A DNA stretch of 64,000 nucleotides. Source: JAJXWB01 sp965246795 (GTDB taxonomy: Bacteria; Pseudomonadota; Alphaproteobacteria; Rhizobiales; Beijerinckiaceae). Both the position numbers and the translations under genes were made by a program. The stretch covers positions 124,001 to 188,000 of the forward strand of contig CBDFFN010000012.1 of NCBI GenBank assembly GCA_965246795.1, read 5' to 3'. Below the pieces are notes generated by a model. The model ran no database searches. It saw only the letters and a program-made list of their open reading frames with translations, and had not been told where the DNA came from. The first letter of the stretch is position 1. The number at the start of each line of letters is the position of its first letter. Below are positions 43,479 to 52,096 of this stretch, piece by piece.

Positions 43479-43608
43479 GCGCGTCCCGTCCCTCGAACCA
43501 GAACCTGCCTAGTCGCGACGCCGACCCCTTGGCAACCGTGCAGCATCGTCGCACGCAGGGGTGTCTGCTAGGGTCGGGGAAAACGACGTGCCGACGACGG
43601 GAGGAACG

Positions 43609-45264
43609 ATGCCGGCTACGATGCTGCCGAACGGCGCCAGCTACGACGAAGTCTACGGTGCGTTCCGCTGGTCGATCCCCGAGCGCTACAATATCGCGCG
43701 CGACGTCTGTGACCGGCACGCCAGCGACCCGACGAAGATCGCGCTGATCCACGAAGGTCCGGACGGCTCGGTCCGCGAGATTACATTCACCGAACTCGAC
43801 CGCACGGCGAACCGGCTTGCGAACACGCTTGTCGCTGCAGGCCTGAGCAAGGGCGACCGCGTGCTGGTTCTGCTGACACAGGATCCGATGACGGCGATCA
43901 CGCATATAGCCTGCTGGAAGGCGGGGCTCGTCTCGATCCCGACATCGATTCTCTTCGGCGCAGACGCGATCGCCTACCGGCTGCAAAATGCCGATGTCTC
44001 CGCCATCGTGACGGATGCCGAGAATTTCGCGAAGGCGGACGAGGCGCGCAATACTGTCGAAACGGTGCGCGGAATCTTCCTCACCGATGGCGCCGCGGCG
44101 AACGCCAGCGATCTTCGCGACGCCCTGCCCCGCGCATCGGACCGTTTCGCGACGGTCGACACGCATGCCGAAGATCCGGCTTTCATCAGCTACACGTCCG
44201 GCACGACGGGTTGGCCGAAAGGCGCGCTGCACGTGCATCGCGTGATGCTCGGCCATATGCCCGGCAACGAATTCTACTACGACTTCTTTCCGAAAACCGG
44301 CGACCGCATGTGGTCACCCGCGGACTGGGCGTGGATTGCCGGCATCATGGATGTGCTGATGCCGGCGCTTTATCACGGCATTTCTGTCGTCAGCTTCCGT
44401 GCAAAGAAATTCGATCCCGAGCAAGCGTATGCGATGATGGGAAAGCACCGCGTCACGACGGCTTTTCTGATGCCGACAGCATTGAAGATGCTGCGACAGG
44501 TGCCCAACGGTGCAGCGAAATCTGGCACGAAATTGCGCGCGGTGATGTCGGGCTCCGAGTCCGTTGGCCGCGAACTCACGGAATGGGCGACGAAAGAACT
44601 CGGCACCCAGCTCAACGAAGGCTTTGGTCAGACCGAGGCGAATCTCGTCATCGGCAATTGTTCGTCGATCATGCCGACGAAGGCGGGCTCGCTCGGCAAG
44701 TCTGTGCCGGGCCATATCGCGGCCATCGTCAACGACGCCGGCGAAATTCTGAAGCCCGGCGAGACCGGTCACATCGCGATCAAGGGACCAGACCCCGTGA
44801 TGATGAAGGAATACTGGCGTAATCCCGAGGCGACGAAGAAGAAGTACATCGGCGACTGGCTGATCACCGGCGACCTCGGACATGCCGACGAGGACGGCTA
44901 TCTCTGGTATCAAGGCCGTGCCGACGATGTGATCACCAGCGCCGGTTATCGAATCGGGCCGGGCGAGATCGAGGACGCGTTGATGCGGCACCCGGCCATC
45001 GTGATGGCGGCCGCGATCGGCGTGCCCGACCCGGTGCGAACCGAGAACATCAAGGCCTTTGTCATTCTCCGCGAAGGGTATTGTGGGTCGAATGCGTTGG
45101 CGCAAGAAATCAAAAATTTCGTGCGCGATCGATTGGCAAAACATGAGATGCCACGCGCGGTAGAATTCGTGACGGCACTGCCGATGACGACGACAGGCAA
45201 GATCATGCGACGCACGTTGCGCGAGCAGGAAATCGAAAAGGCAAGAAACGCGACCGCTTCATAG
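43609..45264 (+). CDS. Acyl-CoA synthetase (AMP-forming), ACSM/benzoate-CoA ligase-like
   Basis: The 551-residue adenylate-forming enzyme activates a carboxylic acid to its CoA thioester. Motifs: SYTSGTTGWPKGALHVH (phosphate loop), EGFGQTEANLVIGN, GDWLITGDLGHADEDGYLWY and TTTGKIMRRTLR with the catalytic Lys. The ATG at 43609 is preceded by GGAGGA, which sets the start. It lies 25 bases before a CoA-transfer enzyme gene and is probably in an operon with it. The natural acid is not known; the partner suggests a C5 dicarboxylate, but this is an inference. Confidence 0.88.
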   Translation: MPATMLPNGASYDEVYGAFRWSIPERYNIARDVCDRHASDPTKIALIHEGPDGSVREITFTELDRTANRLANTLVAAGLSKGDRVLVLLTQDPMTAITHIACWKAGLVSIPTSILFGADAIAYRLQNADVSAIVTDAENFAKADEARNTVETVRGIFLTDGAAANASDLRDALPRASDRFATVDTHAEDPAFISYTSGTTGWPKGALHVHRVMLGHMPGNEFYYDFFPKTGDRMWSPADWAWIAGIMDVLMPALYHGISVVSFRAKKFDPEQAYAMMGKHRVTTAFLMPTALKMLRQVPNGAAKSGTKLRAVMSGSESVGRELTEWATKELGTQLNEGFGQTEANLVIGNCSSIMPTKAGSLGKSVPGHIAAIVNDAGEILKPGETGHIAIKGPDPVMMKEYWRNPEATKKKYIGDWLITGDLGHADEDGYLWYQGRADDVITSAGYRIGPGEIEDALMRHPAIVMAAAIGVPDPVRTENIKAFVILREGYCGSNALAQEIKNFVRDRLAKHEMPRAVEFVTALPMTTTGKIMRRTLREQEIEKARNATAS

Positions 45265-45289
45265 ACGGCGGCGCGCTGGGGGCGAACAC

Positions 45290-46504
45290 ATGGTCAAAAT
45301 CCTCGAAGGTCTGCGCATTGTCGAAGGGTCCGCTTTCGTCGCCGCGCCGCTCGCCGGCATGACACTCGCCCAGATGGGCGCCGACGTTATCCGCTTCGAC
45401 CGCATCCGCGGCGGCCTCGACGCACATCGCTGGCCTGTGACCGACAAGGGCCGCAGTCTGTTTTGGGCCGGGCTCAACAAAGGCAAACGCAGTCTGGCCG
45501 TCGATATGTCGACACCACGAGGTCAGGAGATCGTCACACGCCTGATCTGCGCACCCGGCGAAGGAAATGGCATCTTCCTCACCAATCTGCGCGTGCGCGG
45601 ATGGATGGACTACGAATCCCTTCGCAAACACCGCAACGACCTCATCATGATGTCGGTCACCGGTGATCGCTCCGGCGGTCCGCAGGTCGACTACACCGTC
45701 AATCCCGCAATGGGCTTTCCAAATTCGACGGGACCGGAAGGATCGAGCGATCCTGTCGGCCACGTGCTGCCCGCGTGGGATTGCATCACGGGCCAGCAGG
45801 CTGCGCTCGGCATTCTCGCCGCCGAGCGTCACCGTCGGCTGACAGGCGAAGGCCAGATCGTCGAACTCGCGCTGAAGGACATGGCGCTCGCCATGCTCGG
45901 CAATCTCGGCATCATCGGCGAAGTGACCATCAATGGTTTCGATCGTCCGAAAGTCGGCAATTCGCTTTACGGCGCCTATGCGCAGGACTTCGTCTGCAAA
46001 GATGGTGCGCGCGTCATCGTTGTCGCACTGACGCAGCGCCAATGGGACAATCTAAAGCTCGCCACTGACACGCGCGCGGCGATGAACTCGCTGCAGGAAC
46101 GACTCGACGTCAATCTCGATCGTGAGGGCGAGCGTTTCACGCACCGCCACGCGATCACGGAAGTGCTGAAGCCGTTCTTCGAGAACCGCGTGCTCTCGCA
46201 ATTCGGCGATCTCTTCGATGCAAAGGGTGTAACCTGGGCGCGTTATCGCACGTTCCGGGACGTCGTGGAGAACGACCCCGATTGCTCCGCTGAAAACCCC
46301 ATGTTTTCGCTGCTGGAGCATCCCGGCATCGGCTCGTATCTCACGCCCGGCAATCCGATCGCTTTCTCCGCCGTCGAGCGCATCCCGCCCGTCCGTGCCC
46401 CGTCGCTCGGCGAAAACACCGACGAGATTCTTGGCGACATCGGTTACAGCGATGGCGACATCGCGAAGCTGCATGACGACAAGGTGGTGGCGGGGCCGCG
46501 GTGA
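45290..46504 (+). CDS. mct: CaiB/BaiF family CoA transferase, 2-methylfumaryl-CoA isomerase (Mct)-like
   Basis: The 404-residue family III CoA transferase has an N-terminus (LRIVEGSAFVAAPLAGMTLA) that departs from the usual L.GP pattern and matches, as I recall it, mesaconyl-CoA C1-C4 CoA transferase of the 3-hydroxypropionate bicycle. Further matching segments are GLDAHRWPVTDKGRSLFWAG, QVDYTVNPAMG, VLPAWDCITGQ with likely catalytic D164, and NPMFSLLEHPGIGSYLTPG. That enzyme moves CoA within 2-methylfumaryl-CoA. In a heterotroph it may serve mesaconate or related C5-acid use. It follows the CoA ligase and overlaps the start of a small exported peptide gene. Confidence 0.78.
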   Translation: MVKILEGLRIVEGSAFVAAPLAGMTLAQMGADVIRFDRIRGGLDAHRWPVTDKGRSLFWAGLNKGKRSLAVDMSTPRGQEIVTRLICAPGEGNGIFLTNLRVRGWMDYESLRKHRNDLIMMSVTGDRSGGPQVDYTVNPAMGFPNSTGPEGSSDPVGHVLPAWDCITGQQAALGILAAERHRRLTGEGQIVELALKDMALAMLGNLGIIGEVTINGFDRPKVGNSLYGAYAQDFVCKDGARVIVVALTQRQWDNLKLATDTRAAMNSLQERLDVNLDREGERFTHRHAITEVLKPFFENRVLSQFGDLFDAKGVTWARYRTFRDVVENDPDCSAENPMFSLLEHPGIGSYLTPGNPIAFSAVERIPPVRAPSLGENTDEILGDIGYSDGDIAKLHDDKVVAGPR

Positions 46505-46755
46505 AATTTCTCTCCGTAAAAATTATCGCCACTTCCATCGCTGTGATCAGCATGTCGTGCACGAATGCATCGGCGAAAGACGACTCACGTCAGGAGCGCA
46601 TCCGCCGGCTTTCGCAGGACCGCGGCGATTCACGCTGCGCATCCGAAGGACCCGGCTTTGTCTACGAGCCGAACACATCGACATGTCTGCGCATCGGCGG
46701 CGCCGTCGGTGTCGAAGCCGGACGGGGCAACACGAACAGTCTTTTGGGTCGATAA
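46501..46755 (+). CDS. Small exported protein with a porin-N-terminus-like Cys loop
   Basis: An 84-residue protein with a signal peptide (FLSVKIIATSIAVISMSC, cleavage near ASA). The mature part has CASEGPGFVYEPNTSTCLRIG, a Cys-bounded loop ending in CxRIGG like the N-terminal segment of rhizobial porins (G.GF.YIPGT.TC...GGY). It ends about 20 residues later, where a porin would begin its barrel. The GTG start overlaps the stop of the CoA transferase gene. It may be a porin remnant or a separate small periplasmic protein. Confidence 0.7.
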   Translation: MKFLSVKIIATSIAVISMSCTNASAKDDSRQERIRRLSQDRGDSRCASEGPGFVYEPNTSTCLRIGGAVGVEAGRGNTNSLLGR

Positions 46756-46787
46756 TGCACGAGAACGCGGGATGTGGCGGTTGACTA

Positions 46788-49037
46788 CTATTTGCCAGTT
46801 TTAGGAAATCCCGCCGGCGGCAAACGGCCGGCATCAGCACGGTTACCTATCCAGTCACGCAGCTCTTCCTTGGTCAGGGTCCGGTTTCGGCCAGATGCGC
46901 CTTGCCAGACCAAGCCCTGGTTCAACGCGAACACCTTCGCATCGACGATTTGGCCGTCCTTATACTTCTGCAGCCGTACACCTTTGCCGCGCGCCATCTC
47001 CGGCACCTGCGCCAGCGGAAACACCAGCAACTTGCGATTGTCGCCGATGACCGCGACATGGTCGCCCTCCGCCGGCACAAGCAGGCTCGCCTTCGCACCG
47101 TCGTCCGGGTTCATCACCACCCTGCCCTTACGCGTATTGCCAAGCAAATCGTCCTGACTGACGACAAAACCGCGCCCGTCACTCGTTGCCGCGAGCATCT
47201 TCTTGCCGGCGACATACGGCATCACGAGGACGATGTCGGCGCTTTCCTCGATGTCGGCGAGCAAACGGATCGGCTCGCCGAAACCGCGCCCACCGGGCAG
47301 CTTGCCCGCATCGAGCGTGAAGACTTTTCCGTTCGACGCAAGCACGAGGATCTTGTCGCTTGTCTGCGCAAAGAACGACGACGCGAATGAATCGTCGCCT
47401 TTAAACTGCAACGTCGGCAGTTCCTGCACATGGCCCTTCAGAGCGCGTATCCAGCCTTTTTGTGAGACGACGATCGTTACGGGCTCGCGCTCGATCAAAG
47501 CCTCCGCCAGATCGGCTTCCGCGGCGGCCGGAGCTTCGCCAAACGTCGTGCGGCGCTTCCCGATTTTTGTCGTGGGGCCAAACGTCTTCTTGAGGTCCTT
47601 GATCTCGGCCGAGATAGCGCGCCACTGCGCTTTCTCGTCACTGACGAGCGCTTCGATTTCGGTCTTCTCTTTCGTAAGTTCGTCGCGCTCGCGCTTGAGC
47701 GCCATCTCTTCGAGTTTGCGCAGCGAACGCAGGCGCGTGTCGAGAATATAGTTGGCCTGTAATTCGGTCAGCGCGAAGCGCGCCATTAGCGCATTCTTCG
47801 GGTCGTCGTCCTCGCGGATAATGCGAATGACTTCGTCGAGATTGAGATAGACGACGATCATCCCTGCGAGCAGTTCGAGCCGCTTCTCGATGGCCGCAAG
47901 TCGATAGCGGGAACGCCGCAACAACACCTCGCGGCGATGATCGAGCCACTGGCCGAGCGCTTCCGGCAGCGAGACGACGCGTGGCACCGTGCCATCGACA
48001 AGCACGTTCATGTTGACGGAGACACGCGTCTCCAGTTCCGTCGCACGAAACAGGCTTTCCATCAGCACATTTGGATCGATGGTGCGCACGCGGGGCTCGA
48101 CGACAAGCCGTACATCCTCTGCCGATTCGTCGCGCACGTCGGCAACAAGCGGCAGCTTCTTTTCCTCAAAGAGTTCGCCGATCTTCTCGAGCAGCTTTGC
48201 CTTCTGCACGCCGTAGGGAATCTCTGTGATGACAGCGATCCATGCGCCGCGCTCGCCATCTTCCCTGTGCCAGCGCGCCCGCAGCCGCACAGAACCACGG
48301 CCCGTCGCGTAGATGTCGTCCAGCGATGCCTTGGGATCGACGATGATGCCGCCGGTCGGAAAATCCGGACCTGGCACGAATGCCGCGAGCGCTGCTGCAT
48401 CAGCGCGCCGGTTGCCGATAAGAAACAACGCGGCATCGCAGAGCTCGGCGACATTGTGCGGCGGGACCGATGTCGCCATACCGACTGCGATGCCCTGCGT
48501 GCCGTTGGCAAGAAGATTCGGCAGTGCCGACGGCAGGACGATCGGCTCCTGCGCATCGCCGGAATAATTGTCGCGGAAGTCGACGGTATCGTCTTCGATG
48601 CCGTCGAGCAGCAGACGCGCGACGTCGGTCATGCGGGCTTCGGTGTAGCGATAGGCCGCGGGCGCATCGCCGTCGATGTTGCCAAAATTGCCTTGCCCGT
48701 CGACGAGCGGATAGCGCGACGAGAAATCCTGCGCGAGACGCACCAGCGCCTCGTAAATTGCCTGGTCGCCGTGCGGATGGAACGAGCCCATCACGTCGCC
48801 AACGATCTTCGCGCATTTGCGGAAGGCCGTACCGGGATCCAGTTTCAGCTCATGCATCCCGTAGAGGATGCGGCGATGCACGGGCTTGAGACCATCGCGC
48901 GCATCGGGCAATGCGCGGCTCGTGATCGTCGAAAGCGCATAGGCGAGCCAGCGTTCTTCGAGCGCCTCGCGAAGATTCACGGGAAGAAGCGTTCCGCCCG
49001 TCGGCGGCTCGCGCGATTTGTCGACGGTCTTGGCCAT
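46788..49037 (-). CDS. parC: DNA topoisomerase IV subunit A
   Basis: The 749-residue protein is the DNA-breaking subunit that with ParE unlinks daughter chromosomes. The catalytic Tyr lies in AYRYTEARMTDVARLLLDG. Nearby are the hallmark YALSTITSRALPDARDGLKPVHRRILY and GDVMGSFHPHGDQAIYEALV (the quinolone-resistance region). The short C-terminal domain distinguishes ParC from GyrA, which has a longer six-bladed propeller. It shares the strand of recO; the two-component genes lie between. Confidence 0.96.
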   Translation of the reverse strand: MAKTVDKSREPPTGGTLLPVNLREALEERWLAYALSTITSRALPDARDGLKPVHRRILYGMHELKLDPGTAFRKCAKIVGDVMGSFHPHGDQAIYEALVRLAQDFSSRYPLVDGQGNFGNIDGDAPAAYRYTEARMTDVARLLLDGIEDDTVDFRDNYSGDAQEPIVLPSALPNLLANGTQGIAVGMATSVPPHNVAELCDAALFLIGNRRADAAALAAFVPGPDFPTGGIIVDPKASLDDIYATGRGSVRLRARWHREDGERGAWIAVITEIPYGVQKAKLLEKIGELFEEKKLPLVADVRDESAEDVRLVVEPRVRTIDPNVLMESLFRATELETRVSVNMNVLVDGTVPRVVSLPEALGQWLDHRREVLLRRSRYRLAAIEKRLELLAGMIVVYLNLDEVIRIIREDDDPKNALMARFALTELQANYILDTRLRSLRKLEEMALKRERDELTKEKTEIEALVSDEKAQWRAISAEIKDLKKTFGPTTKIGKRRTTFGEAPAAAEADLAEALIEREPVTIVVSQKGWIRALKGHVQELPTLQFKGDDSFASSFFAQTSDKILVLASNGKVFTLDAGKLPGGRGFGEPIRLLADIEESADIVLVMPYVAGKKMLAATSDGRGFVVSQDDLLGNTRKGRVVMNPDDGAKASLLVPAEGDHVAVIGDNRKLLVFPLAQVPEMARGKGVRLQKYKDGQIVDAKVFALNQGLVWQGASGRNRTLTKEELRDWIGNRADAGRLPPAGFPKTGK

Positions 49038-49159
49038 GTTCTGGACTAAACCGTGCCTCGAGTCGCGGCAAGCACGGCCAAGGTGACGTTACGTTCTCTC
49101 GACAGGCTGACGATGCTGTCAGAAAGATATGACATCGATTGATTCGGCGGCGGCGGTCG

Positions 49160-50338
49160 ATGTTGGAATATATAAAGAGGCTTCTCATCGACGACGGTTT
49201 GTCGTCGCATGGTATTTGTTTACTTTGGCGCTCCGATCTCATGTGGACGCATGGCGTTTCGGACGCGCTGATCGGGATCTCGTACCTCTCGATCTCCTGC
49301 TTTCTCGCTTACCTCCTGTCGCGGCGGCCTGACATCAAGTTCGCCTGGGTCGTGTGGTATTTCGCGATCTTCATCTTCGCGTGCGGCGCGACGCATCTCT
49401 TCGCGGTTTATACGCTCTGGGTGCCCGACTACGGCGTCGAAGCCATCCTCAAGATCGTCACCGCCGCGGCCTCCGTCGTCACTGCAATCGTGCTGTGGCC
49501 CTTACTGCCGCGCGCGCTCGCGTGGCCTTCGCCGGAACAACTCGCCGACAGCAATGCCGCGCTCGCAGCGAGTCTTGCGGAGCGGGACGCGGTGCTCGCG
49601 AAATTGCAGGACGAGAATGCGGAACGCGCGCGTCTAGAGACGATGCTGCGCCAATCGCAGAAGATGGAAGCGCTCGGTCAACTCACCGGCGGCCTAGCGC
49701 ACGACTACAACAACATCCTCGCGATCATCACGATGAACCTAGCGCGTGTCGAGAAACGTCTAGCCGCCGATGCCAGCACTGACATCAAGCGTGCCCTCGC
49801 TCATGCGGGCGAAGCGGCGGACCGGGCTGCCGGAATCACGGAACGTATGTTGTCCTTCTCACGGCAAACGGCGATCGCGCGCGCGCCGGCCGATATTCGC
49901 AGCATCGTCGATTCCATGCTGCCGCTGCTGCAGGACGCCGTCGGCTCGCGTCGCAGTCTGGCCGTCGATCTGCCGGAGGGACTGCCGTTGGTCGAGATCG
50001 ACATCAACCAGTTCGAGAATGCATTGCTGAACCTCGTTCTCAATGCGCGCGACGCAACGCCGGAGGACGGCACGATTCGCATTTCCGCGCTGCACGATGC
50101 CGTCGCCGGGCACCCGGTCGTCGTGCTCGATGTAAGCGACACTGGCACCGGCATGCCACCAGAGGTGATCGATCGCGCCTTCGACCCGTTCTTCACGACA
50201 AAGCCAATCGGTAAGGGCACCGGTCTGGGCCTCAGCCAGGTGTTCGGATTTGTGAAACGTTTCGGCGGCAGTATCTCGATCACGAGCGAAGTCGGCGCGG
50301 GCACGTCCGTGCGGATGCAACTCCCGGTCGGAGCCTAG
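49160..50338 (+). CDS. Histidine kinase with ethylene-receptor (ETR1)-like sensor domain
   Basis: The 392-residue kinase has a three-helix membrane sensor (about 33-120): DALIGISYLSISCFLAYLL, VVWYFAIFIFACGATHLFA, and ILKIVTAAASVVTAIVLWPL. Copper/ethylene-site residues of ETR1 map one to one: D35, Y42, I72, C75 and H79, with the same 40-residue D-to-C distance. There is no GAF domain; a coiled coil (130-165) leads to HisKA (GGLAHDYNNIL, phospho-His181) and HATPase (NLVLNARDA; DVSDTGTGMPP; GKGTGLGLSQ). ATG at 49160 gives MLEYIKRLL; a TTG seven codons earlier is possible. A response-regulator gene follows after two bases. It lies between parC and recO on the opposite strand. Confidence 0.9.
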   Translation: MLEYIKRLLIDDGLSSHGICLLWRSDLMWTHGVSDALIGISYLSISCFLAYLLSRRPDIKFAWVVWYFAIFIFACGATHLFAVYTLWVPDYGVEAILKIVTAAASVVTAIVLWPLLPRALAWPSPEQLADSNAALAASLAERDAVLAKLQDENAERARLETMLRQSQKMEALGQLTGGLAHDYNNILAIITMNLARVEKRLAADASTDIKRALAHAGEAADRAAGITERMLSFSRQTAIARAPADIRSIVDSMLPLLQDAVGSRRSLAVDLPEGLPLVEIDINQFENALLNLVLNARDATPEDGTIRISALHDAVAGHPVVVLDVSDTGTGMPPEVIDRAFDPFFTTKPIGKGTGLGLSQVFGFVKRFGGSISITSEVGAGTSVRMQLPVGA

Positions 50339-50340
50339 GG

Positions 50341-50700
50341 ATGGAAGAAGCCGCGCCTGTCGCGCTTATCGCGGAGGACGAAGACCTTCTTGCAGAAGTC
50401 GTTGAGTGGGCGCTGGAGGATGCCGGTTACAGCGTCATCCGCGCCGCCGACGGCGAGAAAGCGCTGGCGCGTCTTGGTCGGTCGACACACATCGATCTGC
50501 TGGTGACCGACATCCGGATGCCGGGCCTCTACGACGGCTGGACGCTGGCCGAGAAGGTTCGCGATCAGCTGCCGGACGTGCCGGTGGTTTACATCAGCGG
50601 TTTCAACGCGGTGACGCCGCGCAAGGTGCCCAACAGCGTGTTCCTCGCGAAACCGTTTCGCCCCGAGCAGCTCATCGCGGCCATCGCCACAATGCGTTGA
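50341..50700 (+). CDS. Single-domain response regulator (partner of the ETR1-like kinase)
   Basis: The 119-residue CheY-like receiver has the acidic pocket (AEDEDLL), the phospho-acceptor Asp57 in LLVTDIRMPG, the Ser/Thr switch in VVYISGFN, and the Lys in VFLAKPFRP. No output domain is present. It begins two bases after the kinase stop and is almost certainly co-expressed with it. Output may pass through protein interaction or a further phosphorelay step. Confidence 0.9.
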   Translation: MEEAAPVALIAEDEDLLAEVVEWALEDAGYSVIRAADGEKALARLGRSTHIDLLVTDIRMPGLYDGWTLAEKVRDQLPDVPVVYISGFNAVTPRKVPNSVFLAKPFRPEQLIAAIATMR

Positions 50701-50821
50701 ATTGCTGGCCGCAATCTCGCCACAGCGCGTGCAGGGCGGTGTGTCCGCGCCGCACTAGGCGGGTCGCCGACCCTCACGTACACGCCCTGCAACACGGACT
50801 GCGGCGGACTCAAATCACCCG

Positions 50822-51019
50822 ATGCTGAAAACCATCTCTCTCTTCGGCCTGATCCTCGCGCTCGGCGCTTCGGCAGTGCTGTTCCTCGGAACGCCCCGCA
50901 CCACGCAGGTCATGGCCCGCGAGGACGGCATGCGCAGCGAACAGCGTTGCACGCTCGTCGAAGTCGCCGTTGATGAGGGCTATGGCGTCGCGCGCCGCCA
51001 GTTGAAGCCGTCCTGCTGA
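50822..51019 (+). CDS. Small exported protein with two cysteines
   Basis: A 65-residue protein with an N-terminal hydrophobic segment (ISLFGLILALGASAVLFLG) and a short polar part ending CTLVEVAVDEGYGVARRQLK and a final Cys. The pattern of a Cys, then V-x-V-x-x-DEGYGV, then a terminal Cys recalls small uncharacterised proteins in Bradyrhizobium relatives; the cysteines could pair in the periplasm. It lies 121 bases after the response regulator and ends 7 bases before the convergent recO gene. Function unknown. Confidence 0.65.
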   Translation: MLKTISLFGLILALGASAVLFLGTPRTTQVMAREDGMRSEQRCTLVEVAVDEGYGVARRQLKPSC

Positions 51020-51026
51020 GGCCGTC

Positions 51027-51755
51027 TTAAGAGCCGACGGACGCTAGTTCAGCCAAAAACCGGTCTCGCGCTGCCGGCACCTCCACCCCGCGCGGGATGA
51101 AAATCTCCCGCTCCAGAAAATGGCCGGTTAGCCGGAAAGCGTCGGCCATCTCGCTCGCTTCAGGCCGGGTGCCGGGCGGTTCGCTAAGGAACGCTGGCAG
51201 CGGCAACAGCCGGTCGCGCCAAGGCGCCCCCTGCTCTGCGCTGACGGCGCGCCCGCTCTTCGGCGAGACATAGATGAGACTGTCCGTCGCGCCGGACAGG
51301 ACGCAACTCTCCAAGTCGAGTCCGAAACCGAATTCGCCAAGCAGCGCGAGTTCGAAGCGCACCATAAGGTCCGGCGCGATGTGCGGCTCGTCGAGATGCT
51401 CGGCCAGAGCCTGCGCCATTTCGTAGAGGCCCGCATGTGGATCGCGCTCGGCCAATAGATGCAGCAGCGCGCTCAGATGATTGACACCGTGAAGCGCCAG
51501 CGGCGTCGCCATCAGCCGCGCCGCGCGGGCTTTGACCGGCTCCACAGCGAACGTACCGAGATGCTCCTCGAGCCGCGCCCGCCAGACGATACCGACGCTG
51601 TTCCCGGGCTGCAGGACGGGCTGCATGGCGCGCGACCGGCCGCCGCGTACGAGGCCGAGGTGCCGTCCGTGCTCGCGGGTCATTGCTTCGAGAATGACGC
51701 TGGTCTCCCCGTGCCGGCGCACTCCGATGACGAGCGCCTCGTCGGACCAATCCAT
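51027..51755 (-). CDS. recO: DNA repair protein RecO
   Basis: A 242-residue RecFOR-pathway protein that helps RecA load on SSB-coated DNA. Family markers: an OB-fold start (DEALVIGVRRHGETSVILEA; HGRHLGLVRGG), the helical middle (LALHGVNHLSALLHLLAERD), and FELALLGEFGFGLDLESCVL. The usual second zinc Cys pair is reduced to a single Cys, as is frequent in alphaproteobacteria. ATG at 51755 was chosen. It ends the rpoZ-to-recO block. Confidence 0.93.
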   Translation of the reverse strand: MDWSDEALVIGVRRHGETSVILEAMTREHGRHLGLVRGGRSRAMQPVLQPGNSVGIVWRARLEEHLGTFAVEPVKARAARLMATPLALHGVNHLSALLHLLAERDPHAGLYEMAQALAEHLDEPHIAPDLMVRFELALLGEFGFGLDLESCVLSGATDSLIYVSPKSGRAVSAEQGAPWRDRLLPLPAFLSEPPGTRPEASEMADAFRLTGHFLEREIFIPRGVEVPAARDRFLAELASVGS

Positions 51756-51849
51756 TCGGGCTAGTTCACTGGTCGCATGGCCTGACCGCCGAACCGGCGT
51801 CCACTTCGCTGGCGATTTTTCGCAACAGCGACATCGCTGCGGGCCATGC

Positions 51850-52086
51850 TCATTGCGCCGATAGATCGAGGTCGAAGCTGTAATCGACGTCGTCGACGTC
51901 TTTCGTGATCGCCTGGCCGCAGATCGTACGTCCTTTGACGGCGTCGAAGGTGAGCGACGGCGGCCCATAGAGCGTCCAGCCTTCCGACAGCGCCTTCGTC
52001 ACGCGATGGCAGAAGGACACGTCGTCTGGGCCAGTGAGATAGCGGTAGATCGTCAGCGTCTTGCGCAGGCCGAGCGGTGCGGTCAT
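51850..52086 (-). CDS. DUF1737 family protein
   Basis: A 78-residue protein. YRYLTGPDDVSFCHRVTKALSE matches the DUF1737 domain, and the rest (WTLYGPPSLTFDAVKGRTIC) is typical. Function unknown. It sits between era and recO, 10 bases after era, so it is probably co-transcribed with the essential block. Confidence 0.85.
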   Translation of the reverse strand: MTAPLGLRKTLTIYRYLTGPDDVSFCHRVTKALSEGWTLYGPPSLTFDAVKGRTICGQAITKDVDDVDYSFDLDLSAQ

Positions 52087-52096
52087 GGCGAACTCC

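Noticed and set aside
47937..49049. A 370-residue plus-strand frame opposite parC.
   Set aside because: It is antisense to conserved ParC sequence and has no family resemblance.
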